Counted from the first letter of the stretch, positions 17,677-25,651 are shown. The stretch is 64,000 nt of DNA from Bacteroidales bacterium UBA5515 (GCA_002423895.1 DIOL01000032.1:124001-188000); one strand, 5' to 3'. Numbers and translations are program-made. Notes: generated by a model not told the origin, from the sequence alone.

Positions 17677-18619
17677 TATACTTTTTATCATTAATCCTAT
17701 TTCAGGAGTAGGCAAACAGAAACTTGTTGAAAATGCCATAGAAAAGTTATTGGACAAGAATAAATATGACTATAAAATAGCTTATACCGAATATGCTCAT
17801 CATGGAACTCTTTTAAGTCTTCAAGCATCAATTCAAAATGTAGATATTGTTGTTGCTGTTGGAGGTGATGGTTCAATAAACGATTGTGTTAGAGGATTAA
17901 TAGGAACAAATGTTACTCTTGGAATTATTCCTGCTGGTAGTGGAAATGGATTGGCAAGAACTTTAAATATACCTCTTAATATAGAAGCCGCAATTGAAGT
18001 GCTCAACAAGAAACAAACAAAAGTTATTGACACCGTTAAAGTAAATAATAAAATTTACGCTTCAATTGCAGGAATTGGTTTTGATGCACTAATTGCACAT
18101 GAATTTCGCCAAGCAAAGGTAAGAGGTTTCAATAAATATCTTTCTTTAATTCTTCAACACTATCCTTTCTACGAATCACAAACCTACAAAATTGAAATTG
18201 ACAACCAGCCAATAGAAGAAGAAGCTCTTTTTATAAGCTTTGCCAATTCCAATCAGTTTGGATTTGATACAATAATAGCACCTTCAGCAAAAGTAGATGA
18301 TGGTTTTATTCAAGTTTGTATTGTAAAGAAAGTGCCTATTGTCATGCTTCCATTTACTGTTCAACTTCTTTTGTTTAAAAACATTGATAAGTCAATCTAT
18401 GTAAAAACATTCAAAGCAAAGGAAGTGGTAGTAAAAAATAACACTTCATTAATTGTAAACCTCGATGGTGAATCTGTTGAAATGGAACAGGAACTTAAAT
18501 TTTCAGTAAATCCACAATCTCTTAACATAATAATACCAAAAAGTAATGTCAAAGAAAGAAAAGAACCGAGTTGGCATAGTATATTCAACCAACCCCTCTT
18601 TCCAATACGAAACCAATAA
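17663..18619 (+). CDS. Diacylglycerol kinase-like lipid kinase (DagK/YegS family)
   Basis: 318 residues from the ATG at 17663 (an in-frame TTG six bases earlier is possible). Motifs: ILFIINPISGVGKQKL at 6-21, VVAVGGDGSINDCVRGL near 68-84, and GIIPAGSGNGLARTLNIP near 93-110, the nucleotide and lipid-binding loops of DAGKc enzymes. It would phosphorylate diacylglycerol (or a related lipid) with ATP. The overlap with the LtaS-like gene suggests coupled translation and a shared lipid cycle. The last 20 or so residues are read across the start of the next gene, a 74-base overlap that is long for bacteria. Confidence 0.88.
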   Translation: MKKNNILFIINPISGVGKQKLVENAIEKLLDKNKYDYKIAYTEYAHHGTLLSLQASIQNVDIVVAVGGDGSINDCVRGLIGTNVTLGIIPAGSGNGLARTLNIPLNIEAAIEVLNKKQTKVIDTVKVNNKIYASIAGIGFDALIAHEFRQAKVRGFNKYLSLILQHYPFYESQTYKIEIDNQPIEEEALFISFANSNQFGFDTIIAPSAKVDDGFIQVCIVKKVPIVMLPFTVQLLLFKNIDKSIYVKTFKAKEVVVKNNTSLIVNLDGESVEMEQELKFSVNPQSLNIIIPKSNVKERKEPSWHSIFNQPLFPIRNQ

Positions 18620-18890
18620 TCAAGAAGAGCAAGAGACTCTATCACCCAATTTGCAAAACCTTAAAGTTCAGCTTGACCGCAAACAAAGAGCAGGGAAGCA
18701 AGTAACACTTATCACTGGTTTTATTGGCTCAGAAGAAGACCTGATTAGCCTAAGCAAATTACTTAAAACCAAATGTGGAGTTGGAGGAAGTGCTAAGGAT
18801 GGAGAAATTATTATTCAAGGTGATTTTAGAGATAAAATTATAGCCCTGCTTACTCAAGAAGGCTATAAGGTAAAGCGAGTTGGAGGTTAA
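18546..18890 (+). CDS. SUI1/YciH family translation factor-like protein
   Basis: 114 residues. The C-terminal 75 residues form a SUI1 (eIF1-like) domain: LDRKQRAGKQVTLITGF, LSKLLKTKCGVGGSAKDGEI and IIQGDFRDKIIALLTQEGY. The length equals that of E. coli YciH, which affects start-site fidelity in vitro. The ATG at 18546 gives the normal N-terminus (MSKKEKNRVGIVYSTNP) and lies 74 bases inside the lipid-kinase gene in another frame. No other ATG would keep the N-terminus. Confidence 0.87.
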   Translation: MSKKEKNRVGIVYSTNPSFQYETNNQEEQETLSPNLQNLKVQLDRKQRAGKQVTLITGFIGSEEDLISLSKLLKTKCGVGGSAKDGEIIIQGDFRDKIIALLTQEGYKVKRVGG

Positions 18891-18935
18891 AAAGAAAATA
18901 ATTTCTCTTTTATTTTTATATTAAAACAATTTTAG

Positions 18936-18943
18936 TACTTTTG
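18936..18943 (+). promoter_or_regulatory. -7 promoter element for the T9SS cargo gene
   Basis: TACTTTTG fits TAnnTTTG, 31 bases before the ATG at 18974. It makes the in-frame TTG at 18941 an unlikely start. Confidence 0.6.
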
Positions 18944-18973
18944 TGCAAAATAAACAAACTTAAATTTATTAAT

Positions 18974-19750
18974 ATGAAAAAAATCTTATTTACTTTATTT
19001 GCTCTATGCGTTACATTCCTTTCACAAGGACAAATTATTTACACTAATTTACCAACTCCTGTAGAAATAGGTACAGATTATCCAGAAGAACTTGGATACG
19101 AGATTAATCTTTTAGGAGGAAATGCAGAGTTTTACGTTCAAAACTATGGAGCGTATGAATCTCCTTCATATATAGCTTGTTTTGAAGAAGGAAGTGGAAT
19201 TGTATCTAATCCAAATGGACAGGTTTCATTATTAGCTCAAAATGCTACTATTTCTGGCACTTCTAATTTTCTTACTTGTGATCTCTATGGCGTTGTTTTC
19301 CCTATTATTCATGCTACTGATTACACTGTATGGGTAGGACAAACAGGATATGCAGGTTTCAAATTCAGCGATGGAATTAATACTCGCTATGGATGGATTA
19401 AATTAAAAGTTGCTTCAACTCCAACCAACCCTACTTTCACAATTTATTCTTATGCTTATAACTCAACACCAAACCAACAAATTTTAGCAGGTCAAACAAC
19501 TCTTGGCTTAAAAGAAATTAATAATGAAGAAAACATAAAAGTTTATCCAACATTAAGTTCAAATTCAATTAAAATTGAAGGAGTTGATAAAATAGAAAGC
19601 ATAGCTATTTATGATATTCTTGGAAAAATGGTTAAGGAAATAAATACCAATACTAAAGATATTGATGTTTCTTCACTTAATCCTAACACATATTTTGTTC
19701 GTATAAGTGCAGACAATAAAGTTGTTCAAAGAAAATTTATTAAACAATAG
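18974..19750 (+). CDS. Secreted protein with C-terminal type IX sorting domain
   Basis: 258 residues from the ATG at 18974. The signal peptide is MKKILFTLFALCVTFLSQGQ. The C-terminal 75 residues form a type A T9SS sorting domain: IKVYPTLSSNSIKIEG, SIAIYDILGKMVKEIN, IDVSSLNPNTYFVRIS and the terminal KVVQRKFIKQ. The 170-residue passenger has strands and aromatic residues but no motif I recognise. It is expected to be exported by the system encoded at 38.7-44.7 kb. A strong terminator follows at 19782-19820. Confidence 0.85.
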   Translation: MKKILFTLFALCVTFLSQGQIIYTNLPTPVEIGTDYPEELGYEINLLGGNAEFYVQNYGAYESPSYIACFEEGSGIVSNPNGQVSLLAQNATISGTSNFLTCDLYGVVFPIIHATDYTVWVGQTGYAGFKFSDGINTRYGWIKLKVASTPTNPTFTIYSYAYNSTPNQQILAGQTTLGLKEINNEENIKVYPTLSSNSIKIEGVDKIESIAIYDILGKMVKEINTNTKDIDVSSLNPNTYFVRISADNKVVQRKFIKQ

Positions 19751-19781
19751 TATTCTCTTTTTAGAACAAATAAAACATTAT

Positions 19782-19820
19782 AAAGCGAGCGAGATTAATT
19801 AATCTCGCTCGCTTTTTTTT
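19782..19820 (+). terminator. Strong rho-independent terminator
   Basis: A perfect 15-bp stem (AAAGCGAGCGAGATT with its complement, 19782-19796 and 19801-19815) around an AATT loop, followed by more T residues. It ends the T9SS cargo gene. It also works as a palindrome on the other strand, for the minus-strand gene approaching from 19850. Confidence 0.9.
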
Positions 19821-19849
19821 CATCGCTAACTCCAACTCTTATACAATGT

Positions 19850-20291
19850 CTATCTATTAGAACATATATATATAAACTTTTCTTTATATGTCATTTCTTT
19901 ACTATTCTTTGGCAAAATGTTTAATTCGTCTATTGCTGGCTCAAATCCCATTCTTGCTGCTTTTTCTAAATACTCAATAGAGAACTTTGCTGATGATTCA
20001 TCAATACTATCTATTTTATTTTCTTGATAAATCCAAGAATATGACATAAAAACAGAATAAGGAGCCAAAGCATAATCCTTTTTATTTGACATTATAATTA
20101 TCAATTCCTGCCCAAACATCACTATCATGATAATTATTGATATAAAGCGAGTAGAATGAATTTGTATCTCCATTATAAATAACTTCACTTCTCAAATTAT
20201 TAAGATATTCTAATCTTGTAATTCCTTTTGGCTTTTCTTTACATGAAATAAAAACCACAATACAAATAAAAATAATGCATAGTTTTTTCAT
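19850..20291 (-). pseudogene. Small lipoprotein gene split by an apparent frameshift
   Basis: A minus-strand frame starting at 20291 encodes a lipoprotein signal (MKKLCIIFICIVVFISCKEK) and about 69 residues, ending at 20082 in DSDVWAGIDNYNVK. A second frame then continues as MSNKKDYALAPYSVFMSYSW and on to 19850, ending in FIYICSNR. The two overlap at ATGTCAAATAA. Removing one base near 20091 joins them into a single protein of about 148 residues. The second half (FSIEYLEKAARMGFEPAIDE) looks like a Sel1-type helical repeat. Alternatives are a sequencing error or two short overlapping genes. No strong promoter was found. Confidence 0.55.
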
Positions 20292-20427
20292 ATTTTATTT
20301 CTACTCTTTTTTATTTTATTGATTTAGTTTTACACTCTAAAAATTCTTTATTATTAGAATTTTCAATTCTATATTATTACTCTTTACTTGTTTAATATTC
20401 GAAGATAGGGGAATATTTATATAGAAA

Positions 20428-21132
20428 TTACTTGTATTTGTTTGACATGTTATGAAATTTTATGTTGTCAAAATAACCTGGTAGATTAGAATTAGTAATT
20501 GTATCTTTATTTATCTCTGCCTTAAAAGTATATCGTAAATATTCATCGTAAAAGTTTATAATACTACCATTAATAACATAATTACCTTTAGAAATTATTA
20601 TATTGTCAATTTTATATTCATATTTTTTGTTTGAATTAATTTTGATTTCAAAATTTCCTTTATCACTACTATATTTTCCTTCATTTATATTACAACTTTC
20701 GCTATTTTGAATAATCTCCTTATAATTTAAATTGGCAATAGAATCTAATTTCTTATAATTATCTGAAAATGTAAATAGTGAATTTGTATAAATAAAAGAT
20801 TCATTATTAAAACAAACTAAACCTTTATCTGTTAATAAATCATTGCTCACTGTAATATTTTCTTTTATTAATTTTATTTCTGAGCCATTAATTTTATCTT
20901 TTAATATAAGTTTATTTCCTTCTTCAGTAAATGTACCATAAGACAAATCATATTCTGAAATATCATCTAACGATAATGCAATAGTAATTGAAAGAATATA
21001 TTTATTAGTATCAAATAGATTAATATGTACACCATATGATTTAATAAACAGCATATAAGATGCAATTGTCTGACTGTTCAATGAGTTAAATTGTAACAAT
21101 ATTAGAACGAAAATTAATATATACTTTTTCAT
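20428..21132 (-). CDS. Exported protein of unknown function with repeated beta-sheet modules
   Basis: 234 residues with a signal peptide (MKKYILIFVLILLQFNSLNSQ). Two similar beta-rich stretches appear: YGTFTEEGNKLILKD near 80 and EGKYSSDKGNFEIKI near 152. They are reminiscent of lipocalin-like or stress-sensing lipoproteins of Bacteroidota. No catalytic residues are recognisable. A promoter-like site lies about 150 bases upstream (21285-21292). Confidence 0.65.
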   Translation of the reverse strand: MKKYILIFVLILLQFNSLNSQTIASYMLFIKSYGVHINLFDTNKYILSITIALSLDDISEYDLSYGTFTEEGNKLILKDKINGSEIKLIKENITVSNDLLTDKGLVCFNNESFIYTNSLFTFSDNYKKLDSIANLNYKEIIQNSESCNINEGKYSSDKGNFEIKINSNKKYEYKIDNIIISKGNYVINGSIINFYDEYLRYTFKAEINKDTITNSNLPGYFDNIKFHNMSNKYK

Positions 21133-21284
21133 ACTCTAAAAAGGGAAATGATTAAAATGAAAGTCTCTAAAAATCCTACTTAATTTATCTTCAGTGTAAG
21201 ATTTCCTCTTCAACACTGATTTATTATTATATTTTATTACAAGATATTTAATCATCATTAATTCTTTTTTAATTATTTAGGTTT

Positions 21285-21292
21285 CAAAGGTA
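21285..21292 (-). promoter_or_regulatory. -7 promoter element for the 20428-21132 gene
   Basis: CAAAGGTA reads TACCTTTG on the minus strand. It lies about 150 bases upstream of the start, which is longer than usual, so this assignment is tentative. Confidence 0.4.
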
Positions 21293-21404
21293 AGAAATTA
21301 TTTTAATATTGGGTTAAATCTTTTCTTTAATATTATTTGTCTTTAATTTAGGATATGAAAATGAGGTTTTATTTTAAAGAAAATTATCAAGAATTTTTGT
21401 AAAA

Positions 21405-21650
21405 AAAACCTTGATTTATACCTAATTTTTCTTTGTTTTAATGTCACTATAACTTGTTTAGAAATAATTAAATAGGGATTCGATGTTGGAATCATGGCAT
21501 GATGTTCTTGAATTCATGGCATGAATTGGTTGGAATCATGCCATGAAATGAACTAATTCATGGCATGAATTGGAGTAAATCATGGCATGATTCCGAGAAG
21601 ACAATGCCATTATTTGTAGATGAAAACAAAGTTTAATTAGTTTTATATCT
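21405..21650. repeat. Dispersed intergenic repeat element, copy 2 (inverted)
   Basis: Reverse complement of the element at 4945-5215. Shared landmarks are the left flank (CTTTGTTTTAATGTCACTAT, then TGTTTAGAAATAATTAAATA and GATGTTGGAATCATGG) and the right flank (AGTTTAATTAGTTTTATA). The flanks show scattered substitutions while the 11-base cores are intact. It carries one 22-bp unit fewer than copy 1. Confidence 0.75.
21492..21612. repeat. Five TCATG(G/C)CATGA palindromes plus one decayed copy at 22-bp period
   Basis: Perfect cores start at 21492, 21514, 21536, 21558 and 21580. A sixth, decayed core (CAATGCCATTA) lies exactly in register at 21602. Central bases are G, G, C, G, G, C. The spacers can be matched one by one to those of copy 1 after reverse complementation, apart from one missing unit. 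Confidence 0.93.
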
Positions 21651-21755
21651 TGTCTTCTTACTTTTATTCCTTATTTCCTTTGTTTTATATCTCTTCTTTT
21701 TTGAGGGATATCTTGTTTATTTTCTCTAAAAAGCTCCCAGATAATCATTTTTTGC

Positions 21756-21763
21756 TATTTTTG
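21756..21763 (+). promoter_or_regulatory. Possible -7 element for mscL
   Basis: TATTTTTG fits TAnnTTTG but lies 123 bases before the mscL start, and T-rich sequence makes chance matches likely. Confidence 0.3.
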
Positions 21764-21885
21764 TCCTTAATAAAATCGTTTATTTGTCTTCCTGTAAGAC
21801 TTATAAATATTGTTGAAACGTTCTTATTTATTAGATTTACTTAAATAAGTGAGGACAATTTATAAACCAAAAAACGAAAAGGAAT

Positions 21886-22293
21886 ATGAAACTTTTACAA
21901 GAATTTAAAACCTTTGCAATTAAAGGAAATGCCATTGATATGGCTGTGGGTATCATTATTGGTGCTGCCTTTGGTAAAATTATTACTTCTATTGTAAGTG
22001 ATATAATTATGCCTCCTCTTGGACTGTTGGTTGGAGGAGTGAATTTCACTGACCTTAAATTTGTTTTGAAAGATGCTGTTGGCGATGTGCCTGCAGTTAC
22101 GTTAAACTATGGAAACTTCATTCAAGTTGCTTTTGACTTTCTAATAATTGCTTTTTCTATTTTTATGGTTATTAAATTACTTAATGCTGCAAAGAAAAAA
22201 GAAGAAAAGAAAGAGGAAGTGAAACCTGCTCCTGAACCTTCAAAAGAAGAGAAATTATTAACCGAAATAAGAGATTTACTTAAGAACAAATAG
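21886..22293 (+). CDS. mscL: Large-conductance mechanosensitive channel
   Basis: 135 residues, the usual MscL size. The N-terminal helix and first membrane segment ([20 protein letters not shown] then [20 protein letters not shown]) and the segment after it ([12 protein letters not shown]) are highly characteristic. The second membrane helix is at about 80-105, followed by the charged cytoplasmic tail. It forms a homopentamer that opens under membrane tension to release solutes. A terminator follows at 22319-22355. Confidence 0.96.
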   Translation: MKLLQEFKTFAIKGNAIDMAVGIIIGAAFGKIITSIVSDIIMPPLGLLVGGVNFTDLKFVLKDAVGDVPAVTLNYGNFIQVAFDFLIIAFSIFMVIKLLNAAKKKEEKKEEVKPAPEPSKEEKLLTEIRDLLKNK

Positions 22294-22318
22294 ATTTTTC
22301 CTCTTATTTCTCATCCTT

Positions 22319-22355
22319 AAAATAAGGTTAAATTTCAACTTAACCTTATTTTTTT
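22319..22355 (+). terminator. Rho-independent terminator after mscL
   Basis: AAAATAAGGTTAA (22319-22331) pairs with TTAACCTTATTTT (22340-22352), followed by T residues. Confidence 0.85.
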
Positions 22356-22383
22356 GATGTTTAAAAAACACCATTTTAGATCT

Positions 22384-22959
22384 ATGATTAAAAAACTTAT
22401 AAGAATACAATTATTAATCCTTTGCCTTTCCTTTATTGCCTTTTCTTCCTTTTCACAAAACAGTCATGATGCAAAACTTATTGGAGGAATGTACTTGAAT
22501 TCTGGTTATTTGAATAGTATTGACGATATAGCCTTAGGAATTGGGGGTAAGATGTCATTTAAAGTGTGTAATAATTTTAGAATAGGATGTGAAGGATACG
22601 GGAGCAGTGCCACATACAAAAAGGATGGCAGTTTTTATTCCATTGGATGGGGTGGAGTTTTGGGAGAGTTTATTTTTCCATATAAGAAATCATTATTTAT
22701 TGTTGGCATTACCCTTGGAGGAGGCAACAATAAGCAGATGGAGATTGTTGTAGATAATAATTCTTCTGATTCTTTTGATTATGTGAAATGGGATAAAAAA
22801 GGAAGTTTTATTACTTCTCCATTTATTTCTTATGAGTATAAAATTTCATCAAAAGCAAACCTTAGTGCAAAATTAGATTACGTTACTTCACCTTCAGGAG
22901 ATATTTTTCACAAAGGAATTAGGCTTTACGTGGGATGTCTTTTTAATATGATAAACTAA
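22384..22959 (+). CDS. Outer-membrane-barrel-like protein of unknown function
   Basis: 191 residues from the ATG at 22384. Earlier in-frame starts at 22354 and 22357 lie against the mscL terminator and would add a basic, non-signal extension. The signal peptide is MIKKLIRIQLLILCLSFIAF with cleavage near SFSQ. The rest alternates hydrophobic and Gly-rich strands (GIGGKMSFKV, IGWGGVLGEFIF, FIVGITLGGG) and ends in GIRLYVGCLFNMIN, like a small barrel. No promoter was found between the terminator and the start. Confidence 0.65.
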   Translation: MIKKLIRIQLLILCLSFIAFSSFSQNSHDAKLIGGMYLNSGYLNSIDDIALGIGGKMSFKVCNNFRIGCEGYGSSATYKKDGSFYSIGWGGVLGEFIFPYKKSLFIVGITLGGGNNKQMEIVVDNNSSDSFDYVKWDKKGSFITSPFISYEYKISSKANLSAKLDYVTSPSGDIFHKGIRLYVGCLFNMIN

Positions 22960-22987
22960 TAAATCATTACTAATCAAAATGAATTTG

Positions 22988-22995
22988 TATATTTG
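22988..22995 (+). promoter_or_regulatory. -7 promoter element for the 23031 gene
   Basis: TATATTTG fits TAnnTTTG, 36 bases before the ATG. Confidence 0.5.
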
Positions 22996-23030
22996 TCAGC
23001 AAATTAAGTTAATAATGAATAAGACTTAAT

Positions 23031-23534
23031 ATGGAAAAGAAATTTAAAAAACGAACAAACTGGAATACTCTTATTATTCTTTGTGTAAACGAACTTTTTG
23101 TTTTCTTCTTTATTGTGATTATTGGATATAATACTTTTATTGAAATTATCTACAATAGGGATACTTCATTTTTATTTTCATTTATATTGTTAGTGTCCGT
23201 AGGTACAATTATATTAGATTTTATTCTTTGGCAAATAAGAGGATATGAATATATAAAAATAGATAACACTTCCATAACAATAAAAAAGAGAGGCAAAATT
23301 TTCAACACCACAAACATTATTAATTTGTCTGATGTAGATGATATTTATCTCCAAGAGTTTAAAACAACCCTATTTACCTTGTTTCTAAAAATGATGGGAA
23401 TAAGAGGAGGTAAAATATGTATTGAGTATCTAGGAAGAAAAACATATATAGGACAAAGTTTAACAAATAAAGAAGCGGTTGAAAATATTGATGAACTAAA
23501 GAAAAAACTGGAAAATAATAACCACATTAATTAA
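23031..23534 (+). CDS. Membrane protein with a PH-like C-terminal domain
   Basis: 167 residues. Two membrane helices span about 12-35 and 48-70; a soluble region follows with strands YEYIKIDNTSITIKKRGKIF and NLSDVDDIYLQEF. This arrangement resembles small bacterial proteins in which two helices precede a pleckstrin-like fold. Function unknown. It stands alone, with its own promoter. Confidence 0.6.
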   Translation: MEKKFKKRTNWNTLIILCVNELFVFFFIVIIGYNTFIEIIYNRDTSFLFSFILLVSVGTIILDFILWQIRGYEYIKIDNTSITIKKRGKIFNTTNIINLSDVDDIYLQEFKTTLFTLFLKMMGIRGGKICIEYLGRKTYIGQSLTNKEAVENIDELKKKLENNNHIN

Positions 23535-23579
23535 CCAACCGACATCTTACAAAAATCGTGAAGAAAATTGGAGCATTGA

Positions 23580-23710
23580 ACGTTAAAAAAGTTTATTCTG
23601 TCTGAGCGAAGCGAGTTTATAAACTTTTAGTGAAAGGCTTCAATTTTTAGCTTTTTGTGTGCAGTCTTGATTTTTTGTAACTTTTGTATCAAGACAAAAG
23701 TAAGAAGAAA
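23580..23710. repeat. Hairpin-rich intergenic sequence
   Basis: A stem AAAAGTTTA with TAAACTTTT encloses TCTGAGCGAAGCGAG. GTCTTGAT (23664-23671) pairs with ATCAAGAC (23688-23695), and ACTTTTGT (23680-23687) with ACAAAAGT (23694-23701); the last two compete for overlapping arms. From memory, similar sequences occur between genes in other Bacteroidota. It has only one copy in this window, so calling it a dispersed repeat is a guess. Confidence 0.35.
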
Positions 23711-23764
23711 AGAAAAATTAAAACAAAGAGTTAGTAAATTATGGTTAATGTTTTTATTAGATGT

Positions 23765-23804
23765 ATAAAAAACGAAAAGGGATTTCAATAATTGAAATCC
23801 CTTT
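23765..23804 (-). terminator. Terminator downstream of tRNA-Leu
   Basis: AAAGGGATTTCAAT and its complement form a palindrome at 23776-23804. On the minus strand the hairpin is followed by TTTTCGTTTTTT. Confidence 0.8.
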
Positions 23805-23805
23805 G

Positions 23806-23889
23806 TACATCAGGCCGGAATCGAACCGGCACGAGTGTTACCTCACTAGATTTTGAGTCTAGCGCGTCTACCAGTTCCGCCACTGATGC
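23806..23889 (-). tRNA. tRNA-Leu (anticodon CAA)
   Basis: 84 bases on the minus strand. Acceptor GCATCAG pairs with CTGATGT (first pair G-U). The D arm contains ACTGGTAGACGC, the anticodon stem CTAGA/TCTAG encloses CTCAAAA (anticodon CAA), a long class II variable arm follows, and the T arm is GCCGGTTCGATTCCGGC. CCA is not encoded. Promoter at 23918-23925. Confidence 0.95.
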
Positions 23890-23917
23890 GACTATTCGAT
23901 CAACTCAAATAAGGCTG

Positions 23918-23925
23918 CAAAGGTA
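23918..23925 (-). promoter_or_regulatory. -7 promoter element for tRNA-Leu
   Basis: CAAAGGTA reads TACCTTTG on the minus strand, 28 bases upstream of the tRNA 5' end. Confidence 0.6.
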
Positions 23926-23986
23926 CAAAGATTTTCTTTTTATGCAAATAAACCTTCGTTTTTTTTCATATTCCAATTTTCTTCAC

Positions 23987-23994
23987 TAATTTTG
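23987..23994 (+). promoter_or_regulatory. -7 promoter element for prs
   Basis: TAATTTTG fits TAnnTTTG, 41 bases before the prs start. Confidence 0.6.
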
Positions 23995-24035
23995 CACTTT
24001 CAAAAAAACATCACAATTCATTATAAGTATCAACT

Positions 24036-25031
24036 ATGCAAACAAATAACCCTAAAGACAGTGTTGCAATCTTTACAGGAAGAGCAACTTCTTATTTAGC
24101 AAAAGATATTGCAACCATTTATGGTAAACCTATTGGAGACTCACAAGTTCTTCAATATGCTGACGGAGAATTTCAACCTTCTTTTGAAGAAAACATTAGA
24201 GGAAGAGATGTATTTATTATTCAATCTACCTTTGCTCCAGCAGATAATTTAATGGAGTTGTTAATGTATGTTGATGCTGCAAAACGTGCTTCAGCAAAAA
24301 GAATTATTGCAGTTATCCCTTATTTTGGATTTGCACGTCAAGACCGTAAGGACAAACCACGTGTTCCAATTACAGCTAAACTTGTAGCTGACGTACTAAC
24401 TGCTGTTGGAGTAACTCGTGTTATTACAATTGACCTTCACGCAGATCAAATTCAAGGATTCTTCAATGTTCCTGTTGACCACCTTTATGCTTCTTCAATA
24501 TTTATTCCTTATTTAAGAGGTTTGGCAAGTGATAGCTTTAATTTAGATGATGTTTTGTTTGCATCTCCAGATGTTGGAGGTACAAAAAGAGCAAGTGAAT
24601 ATGCTAAGAAATTAGGTTGTGGATTTGTTATGTGTTACAAACAAAGAAACAAACCAAATGAAATTGGTACAATGCAATTAATTGGAGATGTTGCAGGAAA
24701 ACATGTTATTTTGGTTGATGATATTGTTGATACTGGTAACACCCTTTGCAAAGCTGCTGAAGTTATTAAAACAAAAGGTGCAAAAAGCGTTAGAGCAATG
24801 ATTACTCACCCTGTTTTGAGTGGAAATGCAGTTGAAAAAATTGAAAATTCTCAAATGGAAGAATTAATTGTTACTGACACAATTCCTTTAAAACAAATTT
24901 CTTCTAAGATAAGAGCCCTTTCTGTTGCACCAATCTTTGCAGAAGCAATCCGCAGAGTTGAATTTAATGAATCAATTGCTGACTTCTATGAAATGGCTAT
25001 TAGCAAGAAAGGTTTAACAATTAAGTTTTAA
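24036..25031 (+). CDS. prs: Ribose-phosphate pyrophosphokinase
   Basis: 331 residues. It makes PRPP from ribose 5-phosphate and ATP, feeding purine, pyrimidine, His and Trp synthesis. Motifs: DGEFQPSFEENIRGRDVFII near 46-65, FGFARQDRKDKPRVPITAK near 104-122, IDLHADQIQGFF near 140, and the PRPP loop VILVDDIVDTGNTLCKAAEV near 228-247. The length is slightly above the common 310-320. It is followed 56 bases later by rplY, a linkage seen in many bacteria. Confidence 0.96.
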   Translation: MQTNNPKDSVAIFTGRATSYLAKDIATIYGKPIGDSQVLQYADGEFQPSFEENIRGRDVFIIQSTFAPADNLMELLMYVDAAKRASAKRIIAVIPYFGFARQDRKDKPRVPITAKLVADVLTAVGVTRVITIDLHADQIQGFFNVPVDHLYASSIFIPYLRGLASDSFNLDDVLFASPDVGGTKRASEYAKKLGCGFVMCYKQRNKPNEIGTMQLIGDVAGKHVILVDDIVDTGNTLCKAAEVIKTKGAKSVRAMITHPVLSGNAVEKIENSQMEELIVTDTIPLKQISSKIRALSVAPIFAEAIRRVEFNESIADFYEMAISKKGLTIKF

Positions 25032-25087
25032 AAAATAAAGCCCTAACTAAATAGGGTAAATTAATAAATAAAAAATAAATAAGAAAG

Positions 25088-25651
25088 ATGAAAACAGTAT
25101 CTATGAGCGGTTCTCTAAGAGAGAACGTAGGGAAAAAAGATGCAAAATCTCTTCGCAGAAAAGGATTAGTTCCTTGCGTAATGTATGGTGGAGAAGAACA
25201 AGTAAGATTTTCTGTTGACTTAACAGAATTTAAACCATTATTGTTTACTCCAGACACAAATTATGTTGAATTGAACATTGATGGAAAGAAAACTCTTACC
25301 ATTCTTCAAGAAATTCAATATCACCCAGTAAGTGATGAAGTTATTCACGCAGACTTCTTACGTTTGTTTGATGATAAACCAATTACAATTTCAGTTCCAA
25401 TTAAAGCAGTTGGAGTTGCTCCTGGAGTTCTTCAAGGGGGAAAACTTGAAACTAAGATTCGTAAAATGAAACTTAAAGGTCTTCCTAACGCTATTCCTCA
25501 ATTTGTTGAAGTTAATATTTCTGAACTTAACATTGGTCAAGGAGTAAAGGTTGAAGAAATTAGTATTCCAAATGTTGATATTTTAAATGTTAAATCTTCA
25601 GTTGTTATTTGGGTTAAATCAACTCGTCAATCAGCAGCTGCAGCTAAATAA
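25088..25651 (+). CDS. rplY: 50S ribosomal protein bL25, long CTC form
   Basis: 187 residues. The first 90 form the L25 5S-rRNA-binding domain (SGSLRENVGKKDAKSLRRKG, LVPCVMYGGEEQVRFSVDL, QEIQYHPVSDEVIHADFLRL). The remainder is the CTC/TL5 C-terminal beta domain (PITISVPIKAVGVAPGVLQG, IPQFVEVNISELNIGQGVKV). E. coli has only the first domain; the two-domain form is usual in this phylum. It is followed by a clear terminator. Confidence 0.94.
   Translation: MKTVSMSGSLRENVGKKDAKSLRRKGLVPCVMYGGEEQVRFSVDLTEFKPLLFTPDTNYVELNIDGKKTLTILQEIQYHPVSDEVIHADFLRLFDDKPITISVPIKAVGVAPGVLQGGKLETKIRKMKLKGLPNAIPQFVEVNISELNIGQGVKVEEISIPNVDILNVKSSVVIWVKSTRQSAAAAK

Larger units (their letters stand above)
21133..21885. 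other. 753-base divergent spacer with the second palindrome-array element
   Basis: It contains a minus promoter (21285-21292), the inverted second copy of the repeat element (about 21405-21650) and a weak plus promoter (21756-21763) for mscL. An open frame at 21650-21844 is rich in Phe, Leu and Ser with no family match and overlaps the repeat flank, so I do not call it. Confidence 0.7.

Noticed and set aside
21650..21844. Open frame of 64 codons rich in Phe, Leu and Ser
   Set aside because: No start context, no family features, and it overlaps the flank of the repeat element; likely chance in T-rich DNA.
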